A stretch of 64,000 bases of DNA from the NCBI RefSeq assembly GCF_913057115.1, contig NZ_CAJXNN010000014.1, positions 1 through 64,000 on the forward strand, written 5' to 3'. A model generated the notes under the pieces. The model was not told where the DNA came from. It ran no database searches and saw only the letters and a program-made list of their open reading frames with translations. The position numbers and the translations under genes are program-made. Origin of the DNA: an uncultured Roseovarius sp. GTDB taxonomy: Bacteria; Pseudomonadota; Alphaproteobacteria; Rhodobacterales; Rhodobacteraceae. This document shows, one piece after another, positions 26,235-36,028 of the stretch (position 1 is the first letter of the stretch; the number at the start of each line of letters is the position of its first letter).

Positions 26235-27266
26235 ATGGCCGACGTCACCATTCGCGGCGCGGGAATCTTCGGGCTCTCCATCGCTTGGGCCTGCCTGCAA
26301 AAAGGCGCGACCGTCCGGGTGATTGACCCGCACGGGCCGGGGGCCGGGGCCTCGGGCGGTGTTGTCGGCGCGCTCGCCCCGCATGTGCCGGAAAACTGGA
26401 ACGCCAAGAAAGCCTTTCAATTCGACAGCCTGCTCATGGCCGCACCCTTCTGGGCCGAGGTCGAGGCGCTGGGCGGCCTGTCCTCCGGCTATGGCCGCAC
26501 AGGCCGCCTGCAACCCATCGCTGACGATCACACTCTATCCCTTGCCCATGCCCGCGAAACCACCGCGCAAGAGCTTTGGCAAGGTCACGCCACATGGCGC
26601 GTCATCCCCGCCACGGGGGATGCGTGGGAGCCGCACAGCCCCACGGGCTTTCTGATTCACGACACGCTCACCGCCCGGATGCACCCGCGCCAAGCCTGCG
26701 CCGCGCTTGTCGCAGCCCTGCGCGCCAAGGGGGGCGAGATCACAACCGAAGGCCCCGACACCGGCCATGTCCTGCACGCCACCGGCACCGCAGGGCTTGA
26801 GGAGCTCACCCGCCACCACACCCGCACCGTCGGCAATGGCGTCAAAGGGCAGGGGGCGGTGCTGGATTATGCCATGCCCGACGCGCCGCAGCTTTTCGCC
26901 GATACCATCCACATCGTCCCCCACGCCGATGGCACCACCGCCATCGGCTCCACGTCCGAGCGTGACTACGATTCCCCCAACACCACCGATGCCCAACTCG
27001 ATGAGGTCATCGCCCGCGCCCGCCGTGCGGTGCCCGCACTCGCCAAGGCCAAGGTCACCGAACGCTGGGCCGGGGTCCGCCCGCGCAGCCGCTCGCGCGC
27101 CCCGATGCTCGGTGCGCACCCGCTTTATCCCGGTCACTTCATCGCCAATGGGGGGTTCAAAATCGGCTTCGGCATGGCCCCCAAGGTGGGGCAGGTCATG
27201 GCCGAGCTAATGCTCGATGGGGCCGATCACATCCCGCCGGATTTCCGGCCCGAGGCGTCTTATTGA
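26235..27266 (+). CDS. FAD-dependent DAO-type oxidoreductase, possible stand-alone MnmC2
   Basis: About 343 residues. Dinucleotide-binding GAGIFGLSIAWACLQKG, then VIDPHGPGAGASGGVVGAL, and near the C-terminus RWAGVRPRSRSRAPMLG and GFKIGFGMAP, typical of glycine oxidase/MnmC2 members of the D-amino-acid-oxidase family. The ATG at 26235 has GAAGGG eight bases upstream; 26229 is too close. Divergent placement beside mnmD suggests the cmnm5U-to-nm5U oxidase step, though glycine oxidase (ThiO) is the alternative. Confidence 0.7.
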   Translation: MADVTIRGAGIFGLSIAWACLQKGATVRVIDPHGPGAGASGGVVGALAPHVPENWNAKKAFQFDSLLMAAPFWAEVEALGGLSSGYGRTGRLQPIADDHTLSLAHARETTAQELWQGHATWRVIPATGDAWEPHSPTGFLIHDTLTARMHPRQACAALVAALRAKGGEITTEGPDTGHVLHATGTAGLEELTRHHTRTVGNGVKGQGAVLDYAMPDAPQLFADTIHIVPHADGTTAIGSTSERDYDSPNTTDAQLDEVIARARRAVPALAKAKVTERWAGVRPRSRSRAPMLGAHPLYPGHFIANGGFKIGFGMAPKVGQVMAELMLDGADHIPPDFRPEASY

Positions 27267-27270
27267 GGGG

Positions 27271-27356
27271 CGTTTCGTACGACTCGTACGAAAGATTTTT
27301 GGCACCCCCTGATTTTCGTACGAAAATCGGGGTCTGACCTTACGACTCGTACGATT
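27271..27356. repeat. CGTACG palindrome cluster between convergent genes
   Basis: Three sites: TTCGTACGACTCGTACGAA (near 27273-27291), the perfect 18-bp palindrome GATTTTCGTACGAAAATC (27311-27328) flanked by CCCC and GGGG, and TACGACTCGTACGATTA (27341-27357), which runs into the stop codon of the minus-strand gene. The central hairpin could stop transcription from both sides. Confidence 0.7.
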
Positions 27357-28149
27357 ATTCTGCCGTCGCCGTCAGACACTGCCGCCCGTCCGGCCCGCGC
27401 ACCCAAACGCGCCCCTCAGGGTGCCAACAAATCTCGGCTGTCTCGAAATGCATCAAGGGGGCCGTGGCCCGAAAGGCAAAGCGTTTCAGCCCGCCAAGCT
27501 CCCTGTCGGCCAGCGAAATCATGTGCTGCGCGAGAAGCGGGCCATGCACGACCAACCCTTGGTACCCTTCAATTTCTTTCGCATAATCAATGTCATAGTG
27601 GATGCGATGGCCATTGAAGGTCAGGGCGGAGTAGCGAAACAACAACGTGCTATCGAAGCTCTTGGTCTCGCAAACCGCCTCATCCGTGGCGGCCTCTGGC
27701 GGTGTGGGTTTCGGCGCATCCGGGCTTGGATCTTCACGATAAACCAAGTCCTGCCAATCGGTTAGGCACAGGGTCTCGCCTTGCCAAAGCTCATGCCGCA
27801 AGGTGACGAACCCCAAAGGCCCGGTACGCCCCATCTTGCGTTCTGATTTTTCTAAGTAAGTCAATCGCTTAGCGGATTTTCCTGCACGCAACGGTGCATG
27901 GAATTCCATCCGCCCCCCGGCCCACATCCGCCGTGGTAGTCCCATATCCGGGATCACGCCGCCCACCTTCGGATGGCCATCTCGTCCCAAATCTTGTGGG
28001 TGCTGTGGATCCCAACAGTATATCTGGTGGTAAAAAGGCGGCAAAGGGTCCCCGGCCCCAATCGTCGCCTCACCCCCCAATGTCACCTGCAACGCTCTCG
28101 CGCGCGCAGGGTCCATCACATCGTTGATTTCTTGTAACGGCTTGCTCAT
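27355..28149 (-). CDS. MaoC/HTD2-like acyl-thioester dehydratase (mesaconyl/itaconyl-CoA hydratase family)
   Basis: 264 residues. The N-terminal part is a FAS1-like dehydratase domain (PLPPFYHQIYCWDPQ, GGVIPDMGLPRRMWAGG); the C-terminal part is a hot-dog domain with FRYSALTFNGHRIHYDIDYA and VHGPLLAQHM, the NGHRIHYD block being the catalytic region. Close relatives include mesaconyl-C4-CoA hydratase and related enzymes; the CoA substrate is not fixed. Neighbours do not form a pathway. The ATG at 28149 has only a weak ribosome site. Confidence 0.78.
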   Translation of the reverse strand: MSKPLQEINDVMDPARARALQVTLGGEATIGAGDPLPPFYHQIYCWDPQHPQDLGRDGHPKVGGVIPDMGLPRRMWAGGRMEFHAPLRAGKSAKRLTYLEKSERKMGRTGPLGFVTLRHELWQGETLCLTDWQDLVYREDPSPDAPKPTPPEAATDEAVCETKSFDSTLLFRYSALTFNGHRIHYDIDYAKEIEGYQGLVVHGPLLAQHMISLADRELGGLKRFAFRATAPLMHFETAEICWHPEGRVWVRGPDGRQCLTATAE

Positions 28150-28191
28150 GGAGATAAGCTAACCACCTGAGATAAAAGGAACAATCCCAAA

Positions 28192-28596
28192 ATGAAGCCG
28201 CGCGTCGACAGCCTCGATCACCTTGTTCTGACAGTCTCTGACATCCCCCGAAGCATCGCCTTTTACGAAACCGCGCTGGGCATGGTGGCCGAAAAGTTTA
28301 CCCCGGCCGATGGCACAACCCGTTGGGCTTTGAAGTTTGGCAACCACAAGATAAACCTTCACCAAGCCGGCGCGGAGTTCGAGCCGAAGGCCCAATGTCC
28401 GACACCGGGAAGCGCAGACCTTTGTTTTTTAACCAAAATTCCGCTTTCAGAGTGGTGCACCCGCCTTGACCAACAGAATATCCCGATCCTGGAAGGCCCG
28501 GTTCCCCGTACCGGGGCAACCGGGCTCATCGTGTCGATCTACCTACGTGATCCCGATGGTAATCTTCTGGAAATATCAAATGAATCAAATGGTTAG
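28192..28596 (+). CDS. VOC-family (glyoxalase fold) protein
   Basis: 134 residues forming one vicinal-oxygen-chelate unit: SLDHLVLTVSDIPRSIAFYETALGM carries the first metal His, LKFGNHKINLHQAG the second region, and YLRDPDGNLLEISN the final Glu. Members include lyases, dioxygenases and antibiotic-binding proteins; the specific activity cannot be told. Start follows AAGGA. It diverges from the dehydratase gene (42 bp). Confidence 0.8.
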   Translation: MKPRVDSLDHLVLTVSDIPRSIAFYETALGMVAEKFTPADGTTRWALKFGNHKINLHQAGAEFEPKAQCPTPGSADLCFLTKIPLSEWCTRLDQQNIPILEGPVPRTGATGLIVSIYLRDPDGNLLEISNESNG

Positions 28597-28600
28597 TTGT

Positions 28601-29137
28601 TCAGGTCGCGGCACGTAGAGCGTCCATCTTGCCGCCCAAAACCTTGAGGTAGTGATCGTTCGTCATGCGGCTATCGTCATTGAATTCCTTGCCTGCGGCA
28701 GCCACGCAAAGCATTGGCCCGGGAATGACATGCGCCTGAAGCGGCACAAGGCAACTCAGTACCATGAATTGCCCGGTTTCCCCACCCGTGCGCCCGGCAT
28801 TTGCCGACATGACCACCGTGGGTTTGCCCTTGAAGGGCATGCCTTCAACCCGACTGATCCAGTCGAACGCGTTTTTCAGAACACCGGTGATTCCCTTGTT
28901 GTACTCAGGGCTGGATATCACCACCGCATCGGCGTTTTTTACTTGTTCGGCAAGGGTTTGCACAGCACTTGGCACTCCCTCGGCCTCTTCCAGATCACCG
29001 TCGTAAAGCGGTAGGTTCAGGTCGGCACGCGTAACCTCTGCGTCACCAAAAGCGCGTTCCGCCTCGCCCAGAAGCATCCGGTTGAAAGATCCTTTGCGAA
29101 GTGAGCCCGAGATCGTCAGCAACTTGGGTTTGGACAT
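28601..29137 (-). CDS. NADPH-dependent FMN reductase (ChrR/YieF-like)
   Basis: 178 residues, flavodoxin-like. LTISGSLRKGSFNRMLL is the FMN phosphate loop, ISSPEYNKGITGVLKNAFDW the isoalloxazine loop, and PTVVMSANAGRTGG the third block. Such proteins reduce quinones, chromate or azo compounds using NAD(P)H. The ATG at 29137 has AAGGATG upstream. The LysR gene directly upstream on the same strand may regulate it. Confidence 0.85.
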   Translation of the reverse strand: MSKPKLLTISGSLRKGSFNRMLLGEAERAFGDAEVTRADLNLPLYDGDLEEAEGVPSAVQTLAEQVKNADAVVISSPEYNKGITGVLKNAFDWISRVEGMPFKGKPTVVMSANAGRTGGETGQFMVLSCLVPLQAHVIPGPMLCVAAAGKEFNDDSRMTNDHYLKVLGGKMDALRAAT

Positions 29138-29294
29138 TGAAACATCCTTTCTTGGCAATTTGATTTGCTCTCAATGTGTCACGCTCAGGGCGCGGGACAA
29201 GGAAAAACCCCGCACAGTGCCTGTACAACGGCCAAAGAAAACCCCGGCGCGCGATTGCGGCCGGGGAAGGTTGCCATTGATGGCGAGGGGATAC

Positions 29295-30200
29295 TTACCA
29301 GTCGGTCGGGCCCTTGTCGGCAAAGGCATGAACCAGAAAATCTATGAACGCGCGGACCTTGGGCTGGGTGAACCGCCCCGGTGGGTAAACCGCGTAGATG
29401 CCTTGAGTCTCAACCGGCAAATCCGGGATGACATCCTCAACTAGGCCGTCCGCCATGGCTTGCGCGTAGAGAAAGCTGGGAAGATAGGCGATGCCAAGCC
29501 CGGAAATCGCCGCGTTCAGCAGGGACTGCCCGTCATTCACCGAAAGGCCACCTGCGGTTCGAACCTGCCGTTTCTCGCCCGAGGGGGCCGTCAACTTCCA
29601 GACCGCGCCGTTGGATTGGCTGGAATAGTGAAGCAGCTTATGCTCGTTAAGCTCGTCGATCTTCGAGGGGCGGCCGTGCTTTTGAATATAGTCCGGGCTG
29701 GCGATCATGCGTTTCGTGGTTTCGGTCAGTTTCCGAGCGCGCAGGGTGCTGTCCTCCAGCTCCCCGATGCGAATGGCCATATCAAAGCCCTCGGAAATCA
29801 ATTCCACATAGCGGTTATTGAGCACCATGTTCACGGTGATATCGGGGAAATCATCAAGAAATTCACCCAAAATCGGACTCAGGTGATTGACGCCGAAATC
29901 CGTAGCCACCGAAATGCGCAAAAGGCCAGAGGGGTCCGATTGCATGGAGCTGACAAGCGCGTCCGCCTCGCCTGCATCATTGAGAACCCGAAGCGCCCGG
30001 TCGTAATAGGCCAGGCCAATCTCCGTCGGGCTAACCCGGCGGGTTGTCCGGTTCAAAAGGCGCGCCCCAAGCCGTGCTTCAAGGGATGAAACGTGTTTTG
30101 ACACCGCGGACTTTGAAATGCCCATCTTGCGAGCCGCGTCTGTGAAGCCACCTTGATCCACGACCGTGGCGAAGGCTTCCATTTCCGTCAGGCGATCCAT
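29295..30200 (-). CDS. LysR-family transcriptional regulator
   Basis: 301 residues. N-terminal helix-turn-helix: MEAFATVVDQGGFTDAARKMG, then KSAVSKHVSSLEARLGARLLNRTTRRVSPTE, cited in part; the C-terminal periplasmic-binding-like domain includes LLRISVATDFGV and GLGIAYLPSF. It fits the CrgA/DsdC-like group that often controls a neighbouring oxidoreductase. The ATG at 30200 follows GAGGTAC; the longer frame extends into the promoter region and is not used. Confidence 0.86.
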   Translation of the reverse strand: MDRLTEMEAFATVVDQGGFTDAARKMGISKSAVSKHVSSLEARLGARLLNRTTRRVSPTEIGLAYYDRALRVLNDAGEADALVSSMQSDPSGLLRISVATDFGVNHLSPILGEFLDDFPDITVNMVLNNRYVELISEGFDMAIRIGELEDSTLRARKLTETTKRMIASPDYIQKHGRPSKIDELNEHKLLHYSSQSNGAVWKLTAPSGEKRQVRTAGGLSVNDGQSLLNAAISGLGIAYLPSFLYAQAMADGLVEDVIPDLPVETQGIYAVYPPGRFTQPKVRAFIDFLVHAFADKGPTDW

Positions 30201-30394
30201 GCTCAGTACCTCTGCGTGTTTTTCTGAAGGCAGGTATCGCGCTGAATTCGGGCGCAACTTGGGCATGTCCCAGACAATATCTGGGTTTTGTCTGGGATCG
30301 TTCGTGTCACGGAAACAAGGAAACGGCTGTTTCCATGACTTGGGGAAGCCTGTCATGTCGTGCTAGGGTTGTGGCCTATACTTGGGAGGAAACA

Positions 30395-30838
30395 ATGATC
30401 AAATACATCAAAGCGGCTTCACTGGCGCTTGCCCTTGTGGCGGGCCCTGCGATTGCCGGGGATACACCCGCGCCCGAGGGGGCCGAGGTCTATTTTGCCA
30501 ACCTTGAAGATGGCGCGACAGTCAGCGCACCGGTCACGGTTGTCTTTGGCTTGAGAGGTATGGGAGTGGCTCCGGCAGGGACCGATAAGGAAAACACGGG
30601 TCACCATCACATCCTTATAGACCGCCCGCCTTTGGGTGAAGGGCCGGATGGGGCCGAAGAACTCGAATATGGCCTGCCAGCCGACGACAACCATGTCCAC
30701 TTTGGTGGCGGGCAGACCGAAGTGTCGCTTGATCTCGCGCCGGGGCAGCACACACTACAGTTGGTTTTGGGGGACATGAATCACGTGCCCCATGACCCGC
30801 CGGTTGTATCTGAGGTCATCACCATCACGGTCGAGTAA
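30395..30838 (+). CDS. DUF4399 secreted protein
   Basis: 147 residues. A signal peptide ends GPAIAGD. The mature part shows the DUF4399 pattern: VYFANLEDGATVSAPVTVVFGLRGMGVAPAG is the opening strand pair, followed by TGHHHILID, DNHVHFGGGQTE and LGDMNHVPHDPPVVS. The many His residues suggest metal binding, but the function of the family is unknown. GGGAGGAAACA precedes the ATG, an excellent ribosome site. It converges tightly (4 bp) with the fadH-like gene. Confidence 0.82.
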   Translation: MIKYIKAASLALALVAGPAIAGDTPAPEGAEVYFANLEDGATVSAPVTVVFGLRGMGVAPAGTDKENTGHHHILIDRPPLGEGPDGAEELEYGLPADDNHVHFGGGQTEVSLDLAPGQHTLQLVLGDMNHVPHDPPVVSEVITITVE

Positions 30839-30842
30839 TACC

Positions 30843-32891
<2,049 letters not shown>

Positions 32892-32957
32892 TCACGATGC
32901 CTGTGAGCGGCCAAATTGTCACCCTGAACGCTGCGTTAAAAACGGCCAAAAATCCAC

Positions 32958-33001
32958 GTCGGCAAAACGTCGGTATTCTGTCGGTATCGCGTCGGTGGCA
33001 A
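32958..33001 (+). repeat. Four 11-bp GTCGGTA-type units (array 1)
   Basis: Consecutive units GTCGGCAAAAC, GTCGGTATTCT, GTCGGTATCGC and GTCGGTGGCAA, exactly 11 bp each, in the divergent space between the fadH-like gene and the DUF411 gene. Two further arrays with the same period occur at 44346-44389 and 52725-52768. Confidence 0.8.
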
Positions 33002-33018
33002 ATCCGGCCGCGCTTATC

Positions 33019-33032
33019 AGCCCTGACGGGCT
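33019..33032. repeat. AGCCC-TGAC-GGGCT hairpin with TCTTCGCG tail
   Basis: A 5-bp stem with a TGAC loop, the T-rich-ish tail and the preceding ATC are the same as at 44480-44493. Here it lies between divergent genes, so a terminator role is not obvious. Confidence 0.5.
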
Positions 33033-33147
33033 TCTTCGCGAGGAGCGGCAGCGATGAGCGCCCCGCCGCTTGTTGGAGGCTTGACGGTTGCGGCAGGGTC
33101 GCCTCAGACTATGTTCTCAAAAGAAAAGCCAAGGGAGTTCACCCGCC

Positions 33148-33612
33148 ATGCTGACACGTCGCAGTTTCTTTGCTGGAGCCGCCGGAATGATCGCTGCCAC
33201 CCCGATTGCAGGGTTGGCCAACCAAGGCCCGGAAATTCACGTGATGAAAGACCCTAATTGTGGATGTTGCAAGGCGTGGATGAAGATCTTGGCCGAGGAT
33301 GGGTTCACCGTGACCAGTGAAAACGGCTTTGGCTCGCTTCTGATCCGCTACAAGTTGGACAATGGCGTGCCGCAAAGCATGATGTCCTGCCACACTGCGC
33401 AGGTGGAGGGATATGTCATCGAAGGTCATGTGCCGCCCGCTGACATCCGCCGCCTTCTGGCCGAGCGGCCGGATGCGGTTGGCCTTGCCGTGCCGGATAT
33501 GCCCTATGGATCGCCTGGCATGGGGCCGGAGGACCGGCGCGAGGCTTACGACGTGTTCCTGATCCGGCCCGATGGCAGCACCGAGGTTTTCCAGAGCTAC
33601 GACGCAGCCTGA
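33148..33612 (+). CDS. DUF411 metal-binding protein
   Basis: 154 residues. A signal of Tat style (MLTRRSFFAGAAGMIAATP) precedes a thioredoxin-like DUF411 domain with KDPNCGCCKAWM and later MMSCHTAQVEGYVIEGHVP. The CGCC and SCHT cysteines plus His are conserved in this family, which is frequently found with copper-handling genes. No such partner adjoins here. The ATG at 33148 follows AAGGGAG at a slightly long distance; frame further upstream is unsupported. Confidence 0.83.
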   Translation: MLTRRSFFAGAAGMIAATPIAGLANQGPEIHVMKDPNCGCCKAWMKILAEDGFTVTSENGFGSLLIRYKLDNGVPQSMMSCHTAQVEGYVIEGHVPPADIRRLLAERPDAVGLAVPDMPYGSPGMGPEDRREAYDVFLIRPDGSTEVFQSYDAA

Positions 33613-33641
33613 CCCCGTCCAAGCCTTGAGAAGGAAAGACC

Positions 33642-33977
33642 ATGCCATACCCGGACTTCATAAGAGAGTTGCCACGACTTGACGTACCTTTCCCCGAGGA
33701 TGTGGTGGAAACATCGGTAGTGAAGTCTGCTTCGGGGTTGGTCGCGTTTTTCACATTCCTCAAAGACATGGAGCTGCCGCCCCATTCCCATGGCGCGCAG
33801 TGGGGCACTGTGGTGGAAGGGGAGATTGAATTGACCATCGGGGCTGAGACCAAGGTCTACCGCCCCGGTGACAGCTATTCGATTCCGGCAGGCGTAGAGC
33901 ATGGGGCGCAGATCAAAGCCGGGACGCGCGTCATTGACGTGTTTGAAGAGGCGGATCGTTACCCTGTGAAGGCGTAA
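33642..33977 (+). CDS. Small cupin-domain protein
   Basis: 111 residues with one cupin barrel: motif 1 PPHSHGAQWGTVVEGEIEL (two His and a Glu for metal) and motif 2 YRPGDSYSIPAGVEHG. Function is unknown; small cupins often bind sugars, metals or small acids. It follows the DUF411 gene by 29 bp, has GAAGGAAAGACC before the ATG, and is probably in the same operon. Confidence 0.8.
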   Translation: MPYPDFIRELPRLDVPFPEDVVETSVVKSASGLVAFFTFLKDMELPPHSHGAQWGTVVEGEIELTIGAETKVYRPGDSYSIPAGVEHGAQIKAGTRVIDVFEEADRYPVKA

Positions 33978-33984
33978 CGCGCCC

Positions 33985-36018
33985 TTACATCACCCGCATC
34001 AGCCGGAAGGCATCCAAGATCGCGGCGTGGGTGTTGCGGGAGGAAACCGCATCGCCGATGCGGAAAAGCTGAAACCCCTGCGGCCCACCGTTCATTTGTT
34101 GCGGCCGACCCTCAAGCAAAGCGTCATAGTCCACGGCCCCAAGGTTTTGTGACTGTGGTTTGAGGTCGAAATAGAGATCATCCAGCGGGTCGATGCCGGA
34201 GTTGACCACTACTTGATCCACTTCGCGGGTCTGGGTGAGGTCCATGTAATCCGAGCCGATATGCGCGCGCAGGCGGTTGCCGTCGCGTTCCACCCCGGTC
34301 ACGCGGTAGGTGACGGTAAAGCGCACATCGCGGTCCTGCATCTGGCGCATGAAGGGGACAAGGGTGATGCCCGAGACCTCGACCGAAAGCGATTGATGCG
34401 GTGTCATCATTTCCAGTTTCGCCCCGGATTCGGCCAGCATTTGCGCGGCTTGGATGCCCACGTAATCGCCCACCTCGTCAAACAGCAGGACATTATCGCC
34501 GGGTTTCACATCGCCCGACAGGATATCCCACGCCGACACGACAAGGTCATTTCCTTGCTCAAAAAGCTCGGTCCGGGCCAGCCCACCGGTGGCGATGATC
34601 GCCACGTCGGGCTTGAGGGCCAGCACATCCTCGGCCTCGGCGAAGGTGTTGTAGCGGAAGGTGACGCCTTGGGCCTCGCATTGTGCGGCGCGCCAATCGG
34701 TGATGCCGATCATTTCCGAGCGGTCGCGGGCCTGCGCGGCCAGCCGGACCTGTCCCCCCGGCGCGTCGGCAGCCTCCAGAACGGTCACGTCATGGCCGCG
34801 CAATGAGGCGACGCGTGCGGCCTCAAGCCCGCCGGGGCCTGCGCCGACGATCACCACGGTTTTCTTGTCCGAGGTTTTTTCCACCTCATGCGGCAAGTAT
34901 TCTTCGCGCCCCGTGGAGGGGTTGTGAATGCAGAGCGCGGCACCGCCGTGGTAAATTCGGCCTAGGCAATAGGTGGCCCCAACGCAGGGGCGAATGTCAT
35001 CCTCTTGTCCGGCTTCGATTTTGCGCACGATATGCGGGTCGGCGATATGGGCGCGGGTCATGCCGACCATATCAAGCTGTCCGGTGGCCACGGCATGGCG
35101 CGCGGTGGCCACATCGGGGATGCGCGCGGCGTGGAAGGTGGGCAGGCCCACCTCGTGCCGGATGCGCCCCGCAAAATCGAGGTGCGGGGCATAGCGCATC
35201 CCTTGCACCGGGATCACATCGGCAAGCGCGGCATCGGTGTGCACGCGGCCACGAATGACGTTGATAAAGTCGATGACGCCGAGATCCTTGAGGGTTTGGG
35301 CGAATTGCACGCCTTCTTCGACCGGGATGCCGCCTTCCTCGGCCTCGTCTGCGACAAAGCGCAGCCCGATGATGAAATCCGGCCCGACGCGGTCGCGGCA
35401 GGCGGTGAGGATTTCGGTAGCAAAGCGGGCGCGGTTTTCGAACGCTCCGCCGTAAGCGCCATCCATCTGGTTGGTGAGGGGGCTAAGAAATTGATCGGGC
35501 AGGTGGCCGTAACATTCGATTTCCACCCCATCGAGGCCTGCGGCCTGCATCCGTTCGGCGGCATCGGCGTAGTCGGCTATGATGCGCGGGATATCCCAAT
35601 CTTCGGCCTGTTTGGGAAAGGCGCGGTGCGCCGGTTCACGCTTGCGGCTGGCCCCGAGGTTGGGCAGCCAATCGCCCGCGTCCCAACGGGTGCGACGGCC
35701 AAGGTGTGTGAGCTGGATCATCACCTTGCAATCGTGTTCGTGGCAATCGTCGGTCAGTTTTTTCATCCAGCCGACGACCTCATCCTTGTAGGCGAGGATA
35801 TTGCCGAAGGCGGGCGGGCTGTCGCGCGAGACCACGGCGGAGCCCGCTGTCATGGTCAGGGCCACGCCGCCCTTGGCGCGTTCAAGGTGATAGAGGCGGT
35901 AGCGATCCTTGGGCATCCCGTCTTCGGTATAGGCGGGTTCGTGGCTGGAGATCATCAGCCGGTTCTTCAGCGTCAGATGCTTGAGCTGATAGGGTTGCAG
36001 CAGCGGATCGTTTGCCAT
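33985..36018 (-). CDS. OYE-type NADH:flavin oxidoreductase, probable N-methyl-proline/betaine demethylase type
   Basis: 677 residues with the TMADH/FadH layout. An FMN barrel (LKHLTLKNRLMISSHEPAY, IQLTHLGRRTRWDAGDW, IECYGHLPDQFLSP) is followed by a cysteine cluster and two nucleotide-binding domains (VIVGAGPGGLEAARVASLRG). Relatives include enzymes that demethylate N-methylproline or stachydrine; the substrate here is inferred only from that resemblance. The cluster reads CVGATYC...C, C-x5-C-x11-C, lacking the second cysteine of the canonical set. The stop lies 7 bp from the cupin stop (convergent) and the start 10 bp from the aminotransferase stop. Confidence 0.8.
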   Translation of the reverse strand: MANDPLLQPYQLKHLTLKNRLMISSHEPAYTEDGMPKDRYRLYHLERAKGGVALTMTAGSAVVSRDSPPAFGNILAYKDEVVGWMKKLTDDCHEHDCKVMIQLTHLGRRTRWDAGDWLPNLGASRKREPAHRAFPKQAEDWDIPRIIADYADAAERMQAAGLDGVEIECYGHLPDQFLSPLTNQMDGAYGGAFENRARFATEILTACRDRVGPDFIIGLRFVADEAEEGGIPVEEGVQFAQTLKDLGVIDFINVIRGRVHTDAALADVIPVQGMRYAPHLDFAGRIRHEVGLPTFHAARIPDVATARHAVATGQLDMVGMTRAHIADPHIVRKIEAGQEDDIRPCVGATYCLGRIYHGGAALCIHNPSTGREEYLPHEVEKTSDKKTVVIVGAGPGGLEAARVASLRGHDVTVLEAADAPGGQVRLAAQARDRSEMIGITDWRAAQCEAQGVTFRYNTFAEAEDVLALKPDVAIIATGGLARTELFEQGNDLVVSAWDILSGDVKPGDNVLLFDEVGDYVGIQAAQMLAESGAKLEMMTPHQSLSVEVSGITLVPFMRQMQDRDVRFTVTYRVTGVERDGNRLRAHIGSDYMDLTQTREVDQVVVNSGIDPLDDLYFDLKPQSQNLGAVDYDALLEGRPQQMNGGPQGFQLFRIGDAVSSRNTHAAILDAFRLMRVM

Positions 36019-36028
36019 GGTCTTGCCT

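Noticed and set aside
32958..33001. CRISPR array
   Set aside because: Units are 11 bp with no spacers; neither length nor layout fits CRISPR, and no cas genes are present.
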